In this document: positions 8,121 to 15,888 of the stretch, one piece after another
Numbering within the stretch: position 1 is the first letter of the stretch
Layout of the letters: every line of letters starts with the position of its first letter
Position numbers and translations under genes: made by a program
The notes under the pieces: model-generated
Database searches by the model: none
The model's input: the letters and a program-made list of their open reading frames with translations, nothing else
Told to the model about the DNA's origin: nothing
Origin: Planctomycetota bacterium
GTDB taxonomy: Bacteria; Planctomycetota; MHYJ01; WSZJ01
Assembly (NCBI GenBank): GCA_016190145.1
Contig: JACPRD010000059.1
Location: 1-64,000, forward strand
Direction of reading: 5' to 3'
DNA: 64,000 nt

Positions 8121-9095
8121 ATGCATCCGTTTCACGGCGCGGCACGCCGCCGCGCGGTCCTGGTCCCCGTCTTGATCGCTCTCGCCGCCGTCCCCGCGGC
8201 CGCGGGAAACGACGGGTTCTTCACGACCTACACGCACCACGTCGAAAAGGGCGAAGCCGAGCTGATGATCATGTCCGACTTCACCAACCCCTCCAAGTTC
8301 AAGCGGGAGGAGGGGCAGGGGGACTACTTCTCCCAGATGATCGAGTTCGAATACGGGCTCACCGAACAGCTCGCGGTCGAGCTCATGCTCGAGGCCTTCG
8401 AGGACGTGGAAACGGGCGAGGCCGAGTTCACCGGATACCGGCTCGAGGCGCGGTACCGGATCTTCAAGCAGGACGTGCCGCTCAACCCGATGGTCTACGT
8501 CGAGTACGAGGATCTCCACCCGGAGACGCGGTTCAAGATGGAGGTGAGCGGCTGGATTGATCCGCCGTACCACGAGGACGAGGAGGAAGAACCGGTCCGC
8601 GAGCGGATCCTGGAATCGCGGCTGATCCTGTCGCAGGAAATCGGGCCGGTGGTCGTCGCGTTCAACGCGATCTTCGAGACTGACGTGCACGGAGGCGGGA
8701 CCGCGTTCGGGTACAGCATCGGCGCCATGTACCACCCGGGCGGCTGGGGCGGGCACGGTCATTCCCACATCGCGGTTGAAGCCGGCGAGGACAAGAAGTC
8801 GGACGGCTGCGCCTGCGCGACCGAGATGAAAGGGTGCCGCTGCGCGCACTGCGCCGACGATGAAGGCGAGTGCCCCTGCTCCCACGCCGGATCGTGGGCG
8901 ATCGGGATCGAAATGTATGGAGCCCTCGGCGACACGCGGAAGTTCGGGTGGAACGGCGACCGGCAGGAGCACTACCTCGGGCCGGTGTTCATGTATCACT
9001 TCACGCCGCAGGTCGGCGTCCACGTCGCGCTGGGCATCGGATTGACGAACGCCAGCGATGACCTCTTCCGGCTGGCGCTCGCGATCGAGTTTTAG
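8121..9095 (+). CDS. Outer-membrane beta-barrel with Cys/His-rich metal-binding loop
   Basis: 324 aa. Signal peptide to about residue 28 (LAAVPAAAG). The rest is amphipathic beta-strands (IEFEYGLTEQLAVELMLEAF, YRLEARYRIF) ending LALAIEF, a barrel-type C-terminus. Inserted between strands is a polar loop with HGHSH (about 211-216) and seven cysteines at 230-253 in CAC, CRCAHC and CPC clusters. This is a likely metal site exposed on one side of the membrane. No family recognised for the insert. GAAGGAG lies just before ATG 8121. Last gene of the metal locus. Confidence 0.72.
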   Translation: MHPFHGAARRRAVLVPVLIALAAVPAAAGNDGFFTTYTHHVEKGEAELMIMSDFTNPSKFKREEGQGDYFSQMIEFEYGLTEQLAVELMLEAFEDVETGEAEFTGYRLEARYRIFKQDVPLNPMVYVEYEDLHPETRFKMEVSGWIDPPYHEDEEEEPVRERILESRLILSQEIGPVVVAFNAIFETDVHGGGTAFGYSIGAMYHPGGWGGHGHSHIAVEAGEDKKSDGCACATEMKGCRCAHCADDEGECPCSHAGSWAIGIEMYGALGDTRKFGWNGDRQEHYLGPVFMYHFTPQVGVHVALGIGLTNASDDLFRLALAIEF

Positions 9096-9105
9096 TCGAA
9101 CAGGC

Positions 9106-9133
9106 CGCCGTCCCGTCCGGGACGGCGGCCCGC
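9106..9133. terminator. Bidirectional terminator between convergent genes
   Basis: Strong GC hairpin, GCCGCCGTCCC paired with GGGACGGCGGC, in the 43-base gap between the stop at 9095 (+) and the stop at 9139 (-). No T-tract, but the position fits termination of both genes. Confidence 0.65.
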
Positions 9134-9138
9134 CTTCG

Positions 9139-9903
9139 TCAGTCGATCCACGTCCCCTGCCGCGCGCGCCGGACCTCGAGGTTCGGGACGACGCGGTGCC
9201 AGCCGTTCAGGTGAATGGAGTCGTGGTCGGCATGGCGCACCGTGCCCTGCACGAACACGATCGGACCCTTCTCGCTCCGCTCGACCGCCATCCGCGAAGC
9301 CACGTGCGGCTTCCCGGGACGGCCGGGGATGCGCTGCTTCTCCCGCACCAGCGTCAGGCGCCGCGCGATCCGGTTGTCCAGGTCGCGGGCCTCCTGCGCC
9401 GGCAGGGGCAGGAACAGCCACTCGCCCTGCCGCACCGCCTTCTTGCCGCGGTTCTCGCGGCGCGACTCCCAGTCCACCACCTCCCCGGGCCGCAGCGCCC
9501 GGTGCGCTTCCTTCACCGTCGTCACCGGGCGGGGCAGCTCGGCCATGAAGTACGACCGCTCGTCCATCCCGACCAGGTAACGGCGCGTCTCCCCGGGCGT
9601 CCGCTCCGTGCGCTCGATCCACTTGCGGCCCACGGAGTCCCAGACGCGCTGCGTGAAGGCCCGCTCCGGCTCCTTCACCAGCAGCACCGCCTGCTTCACG
9701 ACCGGCGACGCATCCAGCACCTCGAGCCGCTCCGCGCCGCCGGGGAACAGCCGGAACCGCTCCCGGTCGTCCTTGCCGACCCGCTCGACCGACATCGAGA
9801 ACACGTCGCCGCGCACGCCACGACGCTGCCCGCCGTCGACCGTGAGGTCGAGACCGGCCGCGCGGAAGCGCTCCAGCAGGCGGGCGATGTTCGTGGACGA
9901 CAT
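9139..9903 (-). CDS. Hypothetical protein
   Basis: 254 aa, cytoplasmic, highly charged. Reads as mixed alpha/beta: LLERFRAAGLDLTVDGG at the start, LFPGGAERLEVLD, an Arg-rich centre, and FVQGTVRHADHDSIHLNGWHRV near the end, which resembles a small beta domain. I recognise no family and no catalytic motif. The preferred strand is set by coding quality and by the convergent terminator at its 3' end. Confidence 0.65.
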   Translation of the reverse strand: MSSTNIARLLERFRAAGLDLTVDGGQRRGVRGDVFSMSVERVGKDDRERFRLFPGGAERLEVLDASPVVKQAVLLVKEPERAFTQRVWDSVGRKWIERTERTPGETRRYLVGMDERSYFMAELPRPVTTVKEAHRALRPGEVVDWESRRENRGKKAVRQGEWLFLPLPAQEARDLDNRIARRLTLVREKQRIPGRPGKPHVASRMAVERSEKGPIVFVQGTVRHADHDSIHLNGWHRVVPNLEVRRARQGTWID

Positions 9904-9924
9904 GGGGGGCTCCTGAACGAAAGC

Positions 9925-9956
9925 GGCGCCCCGAAGCGGGGCGCCGTGTTTCTTTC
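9925..9956 (+). terminator. Hairpin with T-rich tail upstream of the minus-strand gene
   Basis: Stem GGCGCCCC (9925-9932) / GGGGCGCC (9938-9945), 5-nt loop, followed on the plus strand by a T-rich stretch. It would stop plus-strand read-through; it is also the leader of the gene starting at 9903. Confidence 0.4.
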
Positions 9957-9995
9957 ATCGTGCGGCGGGGAGGAGGGTTCGAGAATTGCGGGTGG

Positions 9996-10076
9996 GCAGT
10001 GGCCGGTTGCCAGTGGCCAGTGGCCAGAAGCCGCCGCGTGCGGTGCGCTCATGGCTTCTGGCTGATGGCTTAAGGA
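9996..10076. repeat. CCAGTGG heptad repeat with inverted partner
   Basis: Five 7-nt units of the CCAGTGG type run from 9996 to 10030, then GGCTTCT, GGCTGAT, GGCTTAA units follow. A perfect 10-bp inverted repeat has arms 10023-10032 and 10053-10062. Confidence 0.75.
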
Positions 10077-10104
10077 GGCGTGCGCGACACTCACCAACCC
10101 CGGT

Positions 10105-11142
10105 CTATTTCTTCGGCTGCCGATCCTTCACGATCACCTTCGTCTCCGGCACCGGCCCGAGCTTCGCCTTGCGCGTGAGCGGAAGCAGGGCCATGTCCTT
10201 CTTGTGGAACTCACGGATCGCGCCCCAGCAGGACTTCCCGGGGGGGCCCTTGTGGTCGCCGTCGTCGCAGAGCCGGGAAGCGGTCGGGTCGCTGCTCATG
10301 ATGCAGTGGTGGCAGTTGTCGCAGTGTTCGGGGCGGCGGTACTTGAAGTGGATGAGCTCGTGGAAGAAGGTGTACGCGAGGATTTTTCCGGGGGCCTCGA
10401 TGGTGTCCGAGAGAGTGATCGCGTAGTACTCGCCGGGCTTCGCCTTCGTCAGGTCCTTGTTGACGATCGTGAAGTCCGCGGGGCCGCCGTTGTCGGTGAT
10501 CGTGATCTGCGCGACGTACATCTGGCCCTCGGTCAGCTCCCACATGAACTGCGAGGCTTCCTTGGTCCGCTCGCCCCAGGATTCGAGGAAGGCGGCGTCG
10601 GCGTCGCCGCGATAAGCGGCCGTCAGCACCCAGCCCTGCGCCGGATGGCGCGCGCGACGGATCTTCGCGATCGCGTCCGGCGGGATCCACTTTCCCTCGA
10701 AGAATTCCAGGCCCTTTGCCTTCTGTTGATCCTCGAACGTCGTCCAGGCGTCTTTGATTTTCTTGTCGCCCAGCGCCTTCCGCGCGGCCTCGTTCTCCGG
10801 ATCCAGCTCAACCGCCTTGCGCCATTCGATCCGCGCCTGCCAGGTCAGCCCCTTGTCGCGGCACCAGTTCCCGAGCTTGAGGTGGCCGTCCGCGGTGTCC
10901 TCGAATTCGCCCTTTTTCGCTTCGAAGTCCCCGTAGAGCGACTTGCCCGCCTTGCGCGAGCGCACGTCCGAGAGCCGTACGTCGACGGGGCCGTCCTTGT
11001 AGGTCAGGACCGTCAGCTCTTCCTCGGTCTCGCCCGCGATCGTCCCCACGAGCTTGCGCCCGTCGGCCGTGATGACTTCGTCCGGCGACGCGACGGCGGA
11101 AAGCAGCGGCAGGATGCACGCCACGACGGCAAACCTGAGCAT
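10105..11142 (-). CDS. Secreted HELIH metalloprotein, TPR-like
   Basis: 345 aa from ATG 11142, with GAGGAGGA just upstream. Signal peptide ends near LLSAVASP. Residues about 20-60 form an SH3-like strand set (TADGRKLVGTIAGETEEELTV), then a helical TPR-like stretch (LKLGNWCRDKG, WRKAVELDPENEAARKAL). Near the C-terminus is FFHELIHFKY, a zincin HExxH motif, followed by a Cys-rich segment (HCDNCHHC, RLCDD, KSCWG) that could bind a second metal. Probable zinc metallopeptidase of the cell envelope; substrate unknown. The TPR-plus-protease plan recurs in this window at 26043-27242. Confidence 0.7.
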   Translation of the reverse strand: MLRFAVVACILPLLSAVASPDEVITADGRKLVGTIAGETEEELTVLTYKDGPVDVRLSDVRSRKAGKSLYGDFEAKKGEFEDTADGHLKLGNWCRDKGLTWQARIEWRKAVELDPENEAARKALGDKKIKDAWTTFEDQQKAKGLEFFEGKWIPPDAIAKIRRARHPAQGWVLTAAYRGDADAAFLESWGERTKEASQFMWELTEGQMYVAQITITDNGGPADFTIVNKDLTKAKPGEYYAITLSDTIEAPGKILAYTFFHELIHFKYRRPEHCDNCHHCIMSSDPTASRLCDDGDHKGPPGKSCWGAIREFHKKDMALLPLTRKAKLGPVPETKVIVKDRQPKK

Positions 11143-11181
11143 CGGACTCCTCCTCAACCCCGGCGGCGGGTCCCCCCGGGC

Positions 11182-12177
11182 ATTCTACGGGGAAGGGCCC
11201 GCCGTTCTTCCCGCCGTCTTGCCATTGAAGCGGCGCCGCCGCCGGCCGACGGACTCCGCCCCTCGAAGGACAAGCCCGGCCCGACGGACAGGCCCGCTTC
11301 CAATCCGCCCCCGGAGCCTCCGCCCGATCCCCGCATCGGGAGCGACGCCGACGCGCTGCGCCTCCTCGCCGGATCCGCGGAGGAACGCGGGGCCGCCGCG
11401 AGCTGGTTCCGCAAACGCCTCCTGACCGCTTCTCCGGCCGAGCTGGCCGACCTCGACTCGCGCATCGGCGACATCGCCGCCGCATGGGCCCCCGGCGAGC
11501 GCGCCCGCCATCTCCATCTCCTCTTCAAGTGCGAGGGTTTTCTCGGCGAGAAACCAGGCCCGCCGCTGTTCGAGGGCCGCCTGCGCCGCCTGTTTTTCGA
11601 CACGATCTCGGCTATTCCCGAGGGCGACGAGCATACGCATCTCGTCGAGACCCTGTCGTCGCAGCTCTCGACGGAGAACGGGGCGCACTGGTCCCAGTTG
11701 AGCGAGGTACTGCAGACGACGCTGTCCGCGGAGCGCCTGCGGCTGCTGGGCGCGCGTTCGCCGCTGGGCGACGAGGCGTCCGCCGTGCTCGCGCGCGAGA
11801 TGGAGCGCTTCGCGGAATCGCGCAAGGACGACCGGCATTACGAGATGTGGTCGCTGATCGGATTCGCGGGGAACGGCGCGAGCGAGACGGACCGGAAGAC
11901 GCTGATGCGCTACGTCTCGGAGTACCCGCAGTCCCAGCCGCGGCAGGTGGCGCTTCTCGCCATGACGACGGTCGGACTCTCACCGGAGCTGGACGAATTC
12001 TGCGCGGGCATCGCAGCGGATTCGAACCGTCCCCTGGCGGAGCGCCTGCTCGGGTGTCACCGGTTGAAGAAGCAGGGAAGAGACGACCTGCTGTCGACGG
12101 CGGCGGAGAACGAGATTCTGAGGCTCTGGGAGGAGTCGGGAGAGGAGTCGATGGGGGACGTGATCGACATCAAGTAG
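11182..12177 (+). CDS. Hypothetical protein, start uncertain
   Basis: The coding signal is clear from about 11240 to the TAG at 12175, but no ATG, GTG or TTG with a ribosome site opens the frame; 11182 (ATT) only marks the first plausible codon. A Pro-rich linker (ASNPPPEPPPDP) is followed by about 280 aa of helices (ALRLLAGSAEERGAAASWFRKRLL; AVLAREMERFAESRKDDRHYEMW) that resemble HEAT-type repeats. Family not recognised. Either the true N-terminus was lost by a frameshift or sequence error, or it uses a non-standard start. Its 3' end overlaps the convergent gene by 8 bases. Confidence 0.5.
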   Translation: MLRGRARRSSRRLAIEAAPPPADGLRPSKDKPGPTDRPASNPPPEPPPDPRIGSDADALRLLAGSAEERGAAASWFRKRLLTASPAELADLDSRIGDIAAAWAPGERARHLHLLFKCEGFLGEKPGPPLFEGRLRRLFFDTISAIPEGDEHTHLVETLSSQLSTENGAHWSQLSEVLQTTLSAERLRLLGARSPLGDEASAVLAREMERFAESRKDDRHYEMWSLIGFAGNGASETDRKTLMRYVSEYPQSQPRQVALLAMTTVGLSPELDEFCAGIAADSNRPLAERLLGCHRLKKQGRDDLLSTAAENEILRLWEESGEESMGDVIDIK

Positions 12178-12808
12178 CCGGCGCGTGCGGAATCTCAAAG
12201 ATTACGGGCGGATTCACCGGCTGGTAGCGCAGGTCGCAGGCCGAGGCGTTGACGAACGTCGTATTTCCGGCGCGGGTCGTCCCGTAGCCCTCGTGGATGT
12301 GGCCGAAGACGTGGAGGCGCGGCCGGAGATTCTCGACGACTTCGAGCAGGTCCGCACAACCCGCCTTCTGTCCGCGCGACGTCCGGTCGCCGTGCCCGAA
12401 CGGCGGGCCGTGGGTGACCAGGACGTCGGTTCCTTTCGGAATCAGGTTCCATTTCTCGCGGATCGCAGGCCCGCGGTCCAGGTTGAACGCGAGGTCGCAG
12501 AACCGCGGCTGCCAGGGGGAGCCCCAGAAACGAACGCCTTCGATCGTGATGCCGGAATCCTGGAGGTAGGTGCAGGACTTCAGAAGCGCCCTCGCGTCCT
12601 GCGGCTGTCTCTCGAATCCGAAATCGTGGTTGCCCGCGATCACGAGCTTGTGGCGGTGCGGCAGCTTCCGGATCCACGCGTCGAACGCCTCCACGTCCTC
12701 CAGCGCGCCCCAGTCCGTCAGGTCGCCGGCGTGCACGAGGACGTCGCCGTCCGGCACCTTGACCGCCCCGTGGAGCGTGTGCGTATCGGAGATGCAGACG
12801 ATCCGCAT
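12170..12808 (-). CDS. Calcineurin-like metallophosphoesterase
   Basis: 212 aa. All signature motifs are present in order: ISDTH (residues 5-9), GDxxD-type HAGDLTDWG, GNHDFGF, VTHGPPFGHGD and FGHIHEG. These bind two metal ions for phosphodiester or phosphomonoester hydrolysis. The short form with GHIHEGYG resembles the MPPED/239FB-type phosphoesterases. ATG overlaps the stop of the upstream LRR gene, so both are co-translated. Cytoplasmic; substrate unknown. Confidence 0.85.
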   Translation of the reverse strand: MRIVCISDTHTLHGAVKVPDGDVLVHAGDLTDWGALEDVEAFDAWIRKLPHRHKLVIAGNHDFGFERQPQDARALLKSCTYLQDSGITIEGVRFWGSPWQPRFCDLAFNLDRGPAIREKWNLIPKGTDVLVTHGPPFGHGDRTSRGQKAGCADLLEVVENLRPRLHVFGHIHEGYGTTRAGNTTFVNASACDLRYQPVNPPVIFEIPHAPAT

Positions 12809-14178
12809 CAGCGCCGGACCTCGCAGCCCGGAAGCGTCTCCCGCAGCTTCGCGACGCCGGCGTCCGTGACCTTGCGGCATTTGCGCAGGTCCAGCGACTT
12901 CAGTCCCTTGAGCACGGCGAGCGACGCCACGCCTTCGTCGGTGATTTCCGGGCACTCGGAGAGGCCGAGCGTGCGCAGGCCCTGCATGCGGAAGAGGTGT
13001 TTCAGGCCGGCGTCATGCAGTTTTGAACTGTCGCCGCAGTCGAGCACCGTCAGATCGAGGCGGCTGAGAGCCTCGAGCGCTTCGTCCGTGACGTCGCCGC
13101 CGAACAGGTCGAGTTCCTGGAGGTTCGGGTGGGTGGAGAGGGATTTGATGCCTTCGGAAGTAAAGTCGTGCCAGCGGAGGAGGAGGCGTTTCAGGGTCGG
13201 GATCTGCGCGAGGCAGGCGAGGCCCGCGTCGCCGATGTGGTTCGCGGTATCCCAGTCGTACTCGTATTCGACGGCTCCCAGGACGATGGTCGTGAGGGAA
13301 GGGCAGTCCTTGAGGCCCGCGAGCGACCTGTCGTCGAGTCCCGAATTCACCAGCCGCAATTCCTGCAGGGCGGGGAGCAGCGCGAGCGATTTCAGGGATC
13401 CGCCCTTGAAGCCGGGGCAGTAGCTGAGGTCGAGGATCCGGGCCCTGGTCAGCGTCTTGAGCGACGCGAGCCCTTCGGCGGAGAGGCGCGGATTGAAGGA
13501 CAGGTCGAGTTCCTCGAGGGAGGTCCGGCTCGAGAGCGCGGCGAGCGCCGCGTCGTCGAGATTCGTGCCGCGGACGGTTTTCACGTCGGCGGGAAGCGTT
13601 TCGATGTCGGCCTTCCCGTGCACGACCGGCGCGCGGTTCTTCGACTCCACGGCGATGGCCACGGCCCGGCTCACGGCCCTGCCGGTCCAGAACTTCCCGG
13701 AATCCGCTCCGCGTTCGTAGGAGATCCGCGCCTTGTACCGGCCGGGTGGGAGGACTTTCCGGTAGTCCCAGTCGTCGCCGGGCCTGCGGTCCGGGATGAT
13801 CCGCAGGAATTCGTGACCGTCGTCGTGCAGCACGATCTTCTTCGTCCACGTTTCTTCCGCGGCCAGGGTCACATCCGCGCTCGAGGAGTAGTCCCTGTTG
13901 AGGCGCGAGCCGCCGAGGAACGACTCGGCGCCGTCGGCGGTTTCGAACGTGACGTGGAGGAACCAGGTGTGTCCAAGGTCGTAGAGGTTCAGCGGATCCT
14001 TCGTCCCATTGCGCACGCGGACGGTGAACGCGATCGGCTCGCCCTCGGTCCAGGTCTCTCTCGCAGCTTCCAAGCCGACCGAAATCCCGGCGACGGGTTC
14101 TCCCCATCCCTCGTCCGCGCCCGCGGCGGCCGCAGCCACGAGAAGCAGGCCCGTTACGGCAAACGTCCGGATGTTCAT
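12808..14178 (-). CDS. Secreted leucine-rich-repeat protein with Ig-like N-terminal domain
   Basis: 456 aa. Signal peptide to about residue 20 (LLLVAAAAAGA). Residues about 25-190 form a beta domain (GEPIAFTVRVRNGTKDPLNLYD) like intracellular proteinase-inhibitor/BsuPI Ig folds. From about 215 there are seven or so LRRs of the Cys-containing type, such as LEELDLSFNPRLSAEGLASL and LRTLGLSECPEITDEGVASL, as in planctomycete LRR proteins. Probably exported for protein binding. GGGAGAAAG precedes ATG 14178. The downstream phosphoesterase overlaps its stop. Confidence 0.8.
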   Translation of the reverse strand: MNIRTFAVTGLLLVAAAAAGADEGWGEPVAGISVGLEAARETWTEGEPIAFTVRVRNGTKDPLNLYDLGHTWFLHVTFETADGAESFLGGSRLNRDYSSSADVTLAAEETWTKKIVLHDDGHEFLRIIPDRRPGDDWDYRKVLPPGRYKARISYERGADSGKFWTGRAVSRAVAIAVESKNRAPVVHGKADIETLPADVKTVRGTNLDDAALAALSSRTSLEELDLSFNPRLSAEGLASLKTLTRARILDLSYCPGFKGGSLKSLALLPALQELRLVNSGLDDRSLAGLKDCPSLTTIVLGAVEYEYDWDTANHIGDAGLACLAQIPTLKRLLLRWHDFTSEGIKSLSTHPNLQELDLFGGDVTDEALEALSRLDLTVLDCGDSSKLHDAGLKHLFRMQGLRTLGLSECPEITDEGVASLAVLKGLKSLDLRKCRKVTDAGVAKLRETLPGCEVRR

Positions 14179-14301
14179 GGCTTTCTCCCTCGAGGCTCGA
14201 GCGAAACCATCGTTTCCGTCCCCGATTCTCCGCCTCCGGACCCGGTTCGCAAAGAAGTCCGTGAAGGGGCGAGCCGTCCGCCCGTACCATGCAGGGATGC
14301 C

Positions 14302-14997
14302 GTGCGACTGGAGGTCCGGACCCTGAGGCGTCCCCTCGTGGCGGCGGTGGCGTGCGGCGTCGCGGTCCTCGCGGCGGCGCTCGCGGCGCCGCCGGGCGCG
14401 GAGCGCGGGGCATTCGCGACCGGGATGGCGCCCGCGCTGATCGCGCTTCTCGCCCCTTTCGGCATCGCCATGGAACGTTCCTGGCGGAACGACCTCGTCC
14501 TCGCCGCCACCGCCTGCGCCGCCTCCTTCCTCGTGCTGTTCGGCTTCCTCCTGAAGTCGCCGGGCTTCGGCGCCGCGATCGGCGTCGGCGTCCTGCTCGG
14601 TGCCTGGACCGTCCTGATCGCAGGCGCCTTCCGCGCGGGCTCGCGTTTCGGCCCCGCCGGCGGCCACCTCGCCGCTTCGGGCCTCGGCCTTGTCCTCTGC
14701 GCGACGCACCTCCTGGCCGACCCCGTCGTCTCCGCCGTCGAGAAGCAGCCCGGGCTGCGGAAGTTCGTGATCGCGACGACACTTCAGGTCAATCCCTCCC
14801 TCGTCCTCTCCGCCGCATTCTGGGACCGCGACCTCCTCAAGACGGCGTACGGGTATGCGCGAAGCGAGATCGGGTCGTTCCACGGCTACACGTATGCGGC
14901 GTGGGGCTGGGTGGCGCTGGCGTACGTGGCGTGCGGGGTGGCGTTCTGGCTGGCGGGGCCGCGGGGCGAGGCGTTGGCGGAAGGGGAGGCCGCGTGA
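14302..14997 (+). CDS. Multi-pass membrane protein
   Basis: 231 aa from GTG 14302, placed after GCAGGG. Six hydrophobic segments: VAAVACGVAVLAAALAA; MAPALIALLAPFGIA; LVLAATACAASFLVLFGFLL; FGAAIGVGVLLGAWTVLIAG; HLAASGLGLVLCATHLLA; WGWVALAYVACGVAFWLAG. Resembles ABC-2 type permease or unknown integral proteins; no signature residue supports a firm call. GTGA overlap with the following deoC indicates one operon, so a link to deoxynucleoside use is possible. Confidence 0.65.
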   Translation: MRLEVRTLRRPLVAAVACGVAVLAAALAAPPGAERGAFATGMAPALIALLAPFGIAMERSWRNDLVLAATACAASFLVLFGFLLKSPGFGAAIGVGVLLGAWTVLIAGAFRAGSRFGPAGGHLAASGLGLVLCATHLLADPVVSAVEKQPGLRKFVIATTLQVNPSLVLSAAFWDRDLLKTAYGYARSEIGSFHGYTYAAWGWVALAYVACGVAFWLAGPRGEALAEGEAA

Positions 14998-15797
14998 CGC
15001 GCGAGTGGATTCACGGCCAGTGCGTCGGGTGCCCGGTGCCGGGGGAGTGCGGGAAGAGGTGTCCGGACCTGCTGGCGGACCTCTCGGGGCTGGCGCTGGG
15101 CTGGCTGCCGGGCGGGCGACTGCCGGCGTCGGCGGAGGATCTGGCGCCGCTGATCGACCACACGATCCTGCTGCCCGAGGTGACGCGCCCGATGGTGGAG
15201 CGCGCGTGCGAGGACGCGGTGCGCTACGGGTTCGCGGCGGTCTGCGTGAATCCCGCGTGGACGGAGCTGTGCGCGGCGGAGCTGCGCGGGACGCGCGTGA
15301 AGACGTGCGCGATGGTGGGATTTCCTCTGGGCGCCTCGACGCCCGAGACGAAGGCCTTCGAGGCGCGCGACGCCGTGAAACACGGCGCGGCCGAGCTGGA
15401 CATGGTCCTCAACGTCGGCCGCCTACGGAACCGCGAGGACGCCGACGTCCGCGACGAGATCCGCGCCGTCGTCCGTGCCGTGCCGGGGACCACGGTGAAG
15501 GTGATCCTCGAAACCGCATGTCTGACGACCGACGAAAAGGTCCGCGCCTGCCGCGCCGCCGTCGAGGCGGGCGCGCATTTCGTCAAGACTTCCACGGGCT
15601 TCGGCCCCGATGGCGCGAACCTCCGCGACGTCTCGCTCCTCCGCAGTACCGTGGGCCTCGCGCTCGGCGTCAAGGCCAGCGGTGGCGTCCGCGACTACGC
15701 CATGGCCATGGAGCTGCTCCGCGCCGGCGCGAGCCGCCTGGGGTCGAGTTCGAGTGTGAAGCTCGTCTCAGGGGCGGGAATAATGAAATGGACTTAA
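14994..15797 (+). CDS. deoC: Deoxyribose-phosphate aldolase with N-terminal Cys cluster
   Basis: 267 aa. Converts deoxyribose 5-phosphate to acetaldehyde and glyceraldehyde 3-phosphate. DeoC features: IDHTILLPEVT, AAVCVNP, MVGFPLGAST, ELDMVLNVG, and the Schiff-base lysine in HFVKTSTGF (Lys198), then GVKASGGVRD. A family-typical DeoC is about 220-250 aa; here residues 1-40 add CVGC and a later C-x3-C (Cys10, 13, 19, 23), a probable small metal site. Starts at GTG 14994 overlapping the membrane-protein stop. A second, longer DeoC is encoded at 34428-35423. Confidence 0.93.
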   Translation: MTREWIHGQCVGCPVPGECGKRCPDLLADLSGLALGWLPGGRLPASAEDLAPLIDHTILLPEVTRPMVERACEDAVRYGFAAVCVNPAWTELCAAELRGTRVKTCAMVGFPLGASTPETKAFEARDAVKHGAAELDMVLNVGRLRNREDADVRDEIRAVVRAVPGTTVKVILETACLTTDEKVRACRAAVEAGAHFVKTSTGFGPDGANLRDVSLLRSTVGLALGVKASGGVRDYAMAMELLRAGASRLGSSSSVKLVSGAGIMKWT

Positions 15798-15809
15798 CTA
15801 TTAAGAGAC

Positions 15810-15842
15810 TTGCAATTTGCCAATCGGGGGGGGGGGTAACCT
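15810..15842 (+). promoter_or_regulatory. AT-rich promoter region with 11-nt poly-G tract
   Basis: TTGCAA (15810-15815) or TTGCCA (15817-15822) could serve as -35, and TAACCT (15837-15842) as -10, with a run of eleven G (15826-15836) in the spacer. Slippage would alter spacing. Confidence 0.35.
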
Positions 15843-15888
15843 CTCGATTCGTTCCGCTGATGCCACTCTTCCTTCTCGGAGGCCGCCA

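Noticed and set aside
6279-9023. Very long minus-strand open frame (over 900 codons) opposite the metal locus
   Set aside because: High GC makes antisense frames long. The plus-strand genes have signal peptides, heme and chelatase motifs and coupled starts; the antisense product is low-complexity Arg/Ala/Pro/His-rich sequence.
12005-12040. tRNA T-loop-like GGTTCGAATCC on the minus strand
   Set aside because: No acceptor or anticodon arms around it and it lies inside a coding sequence.
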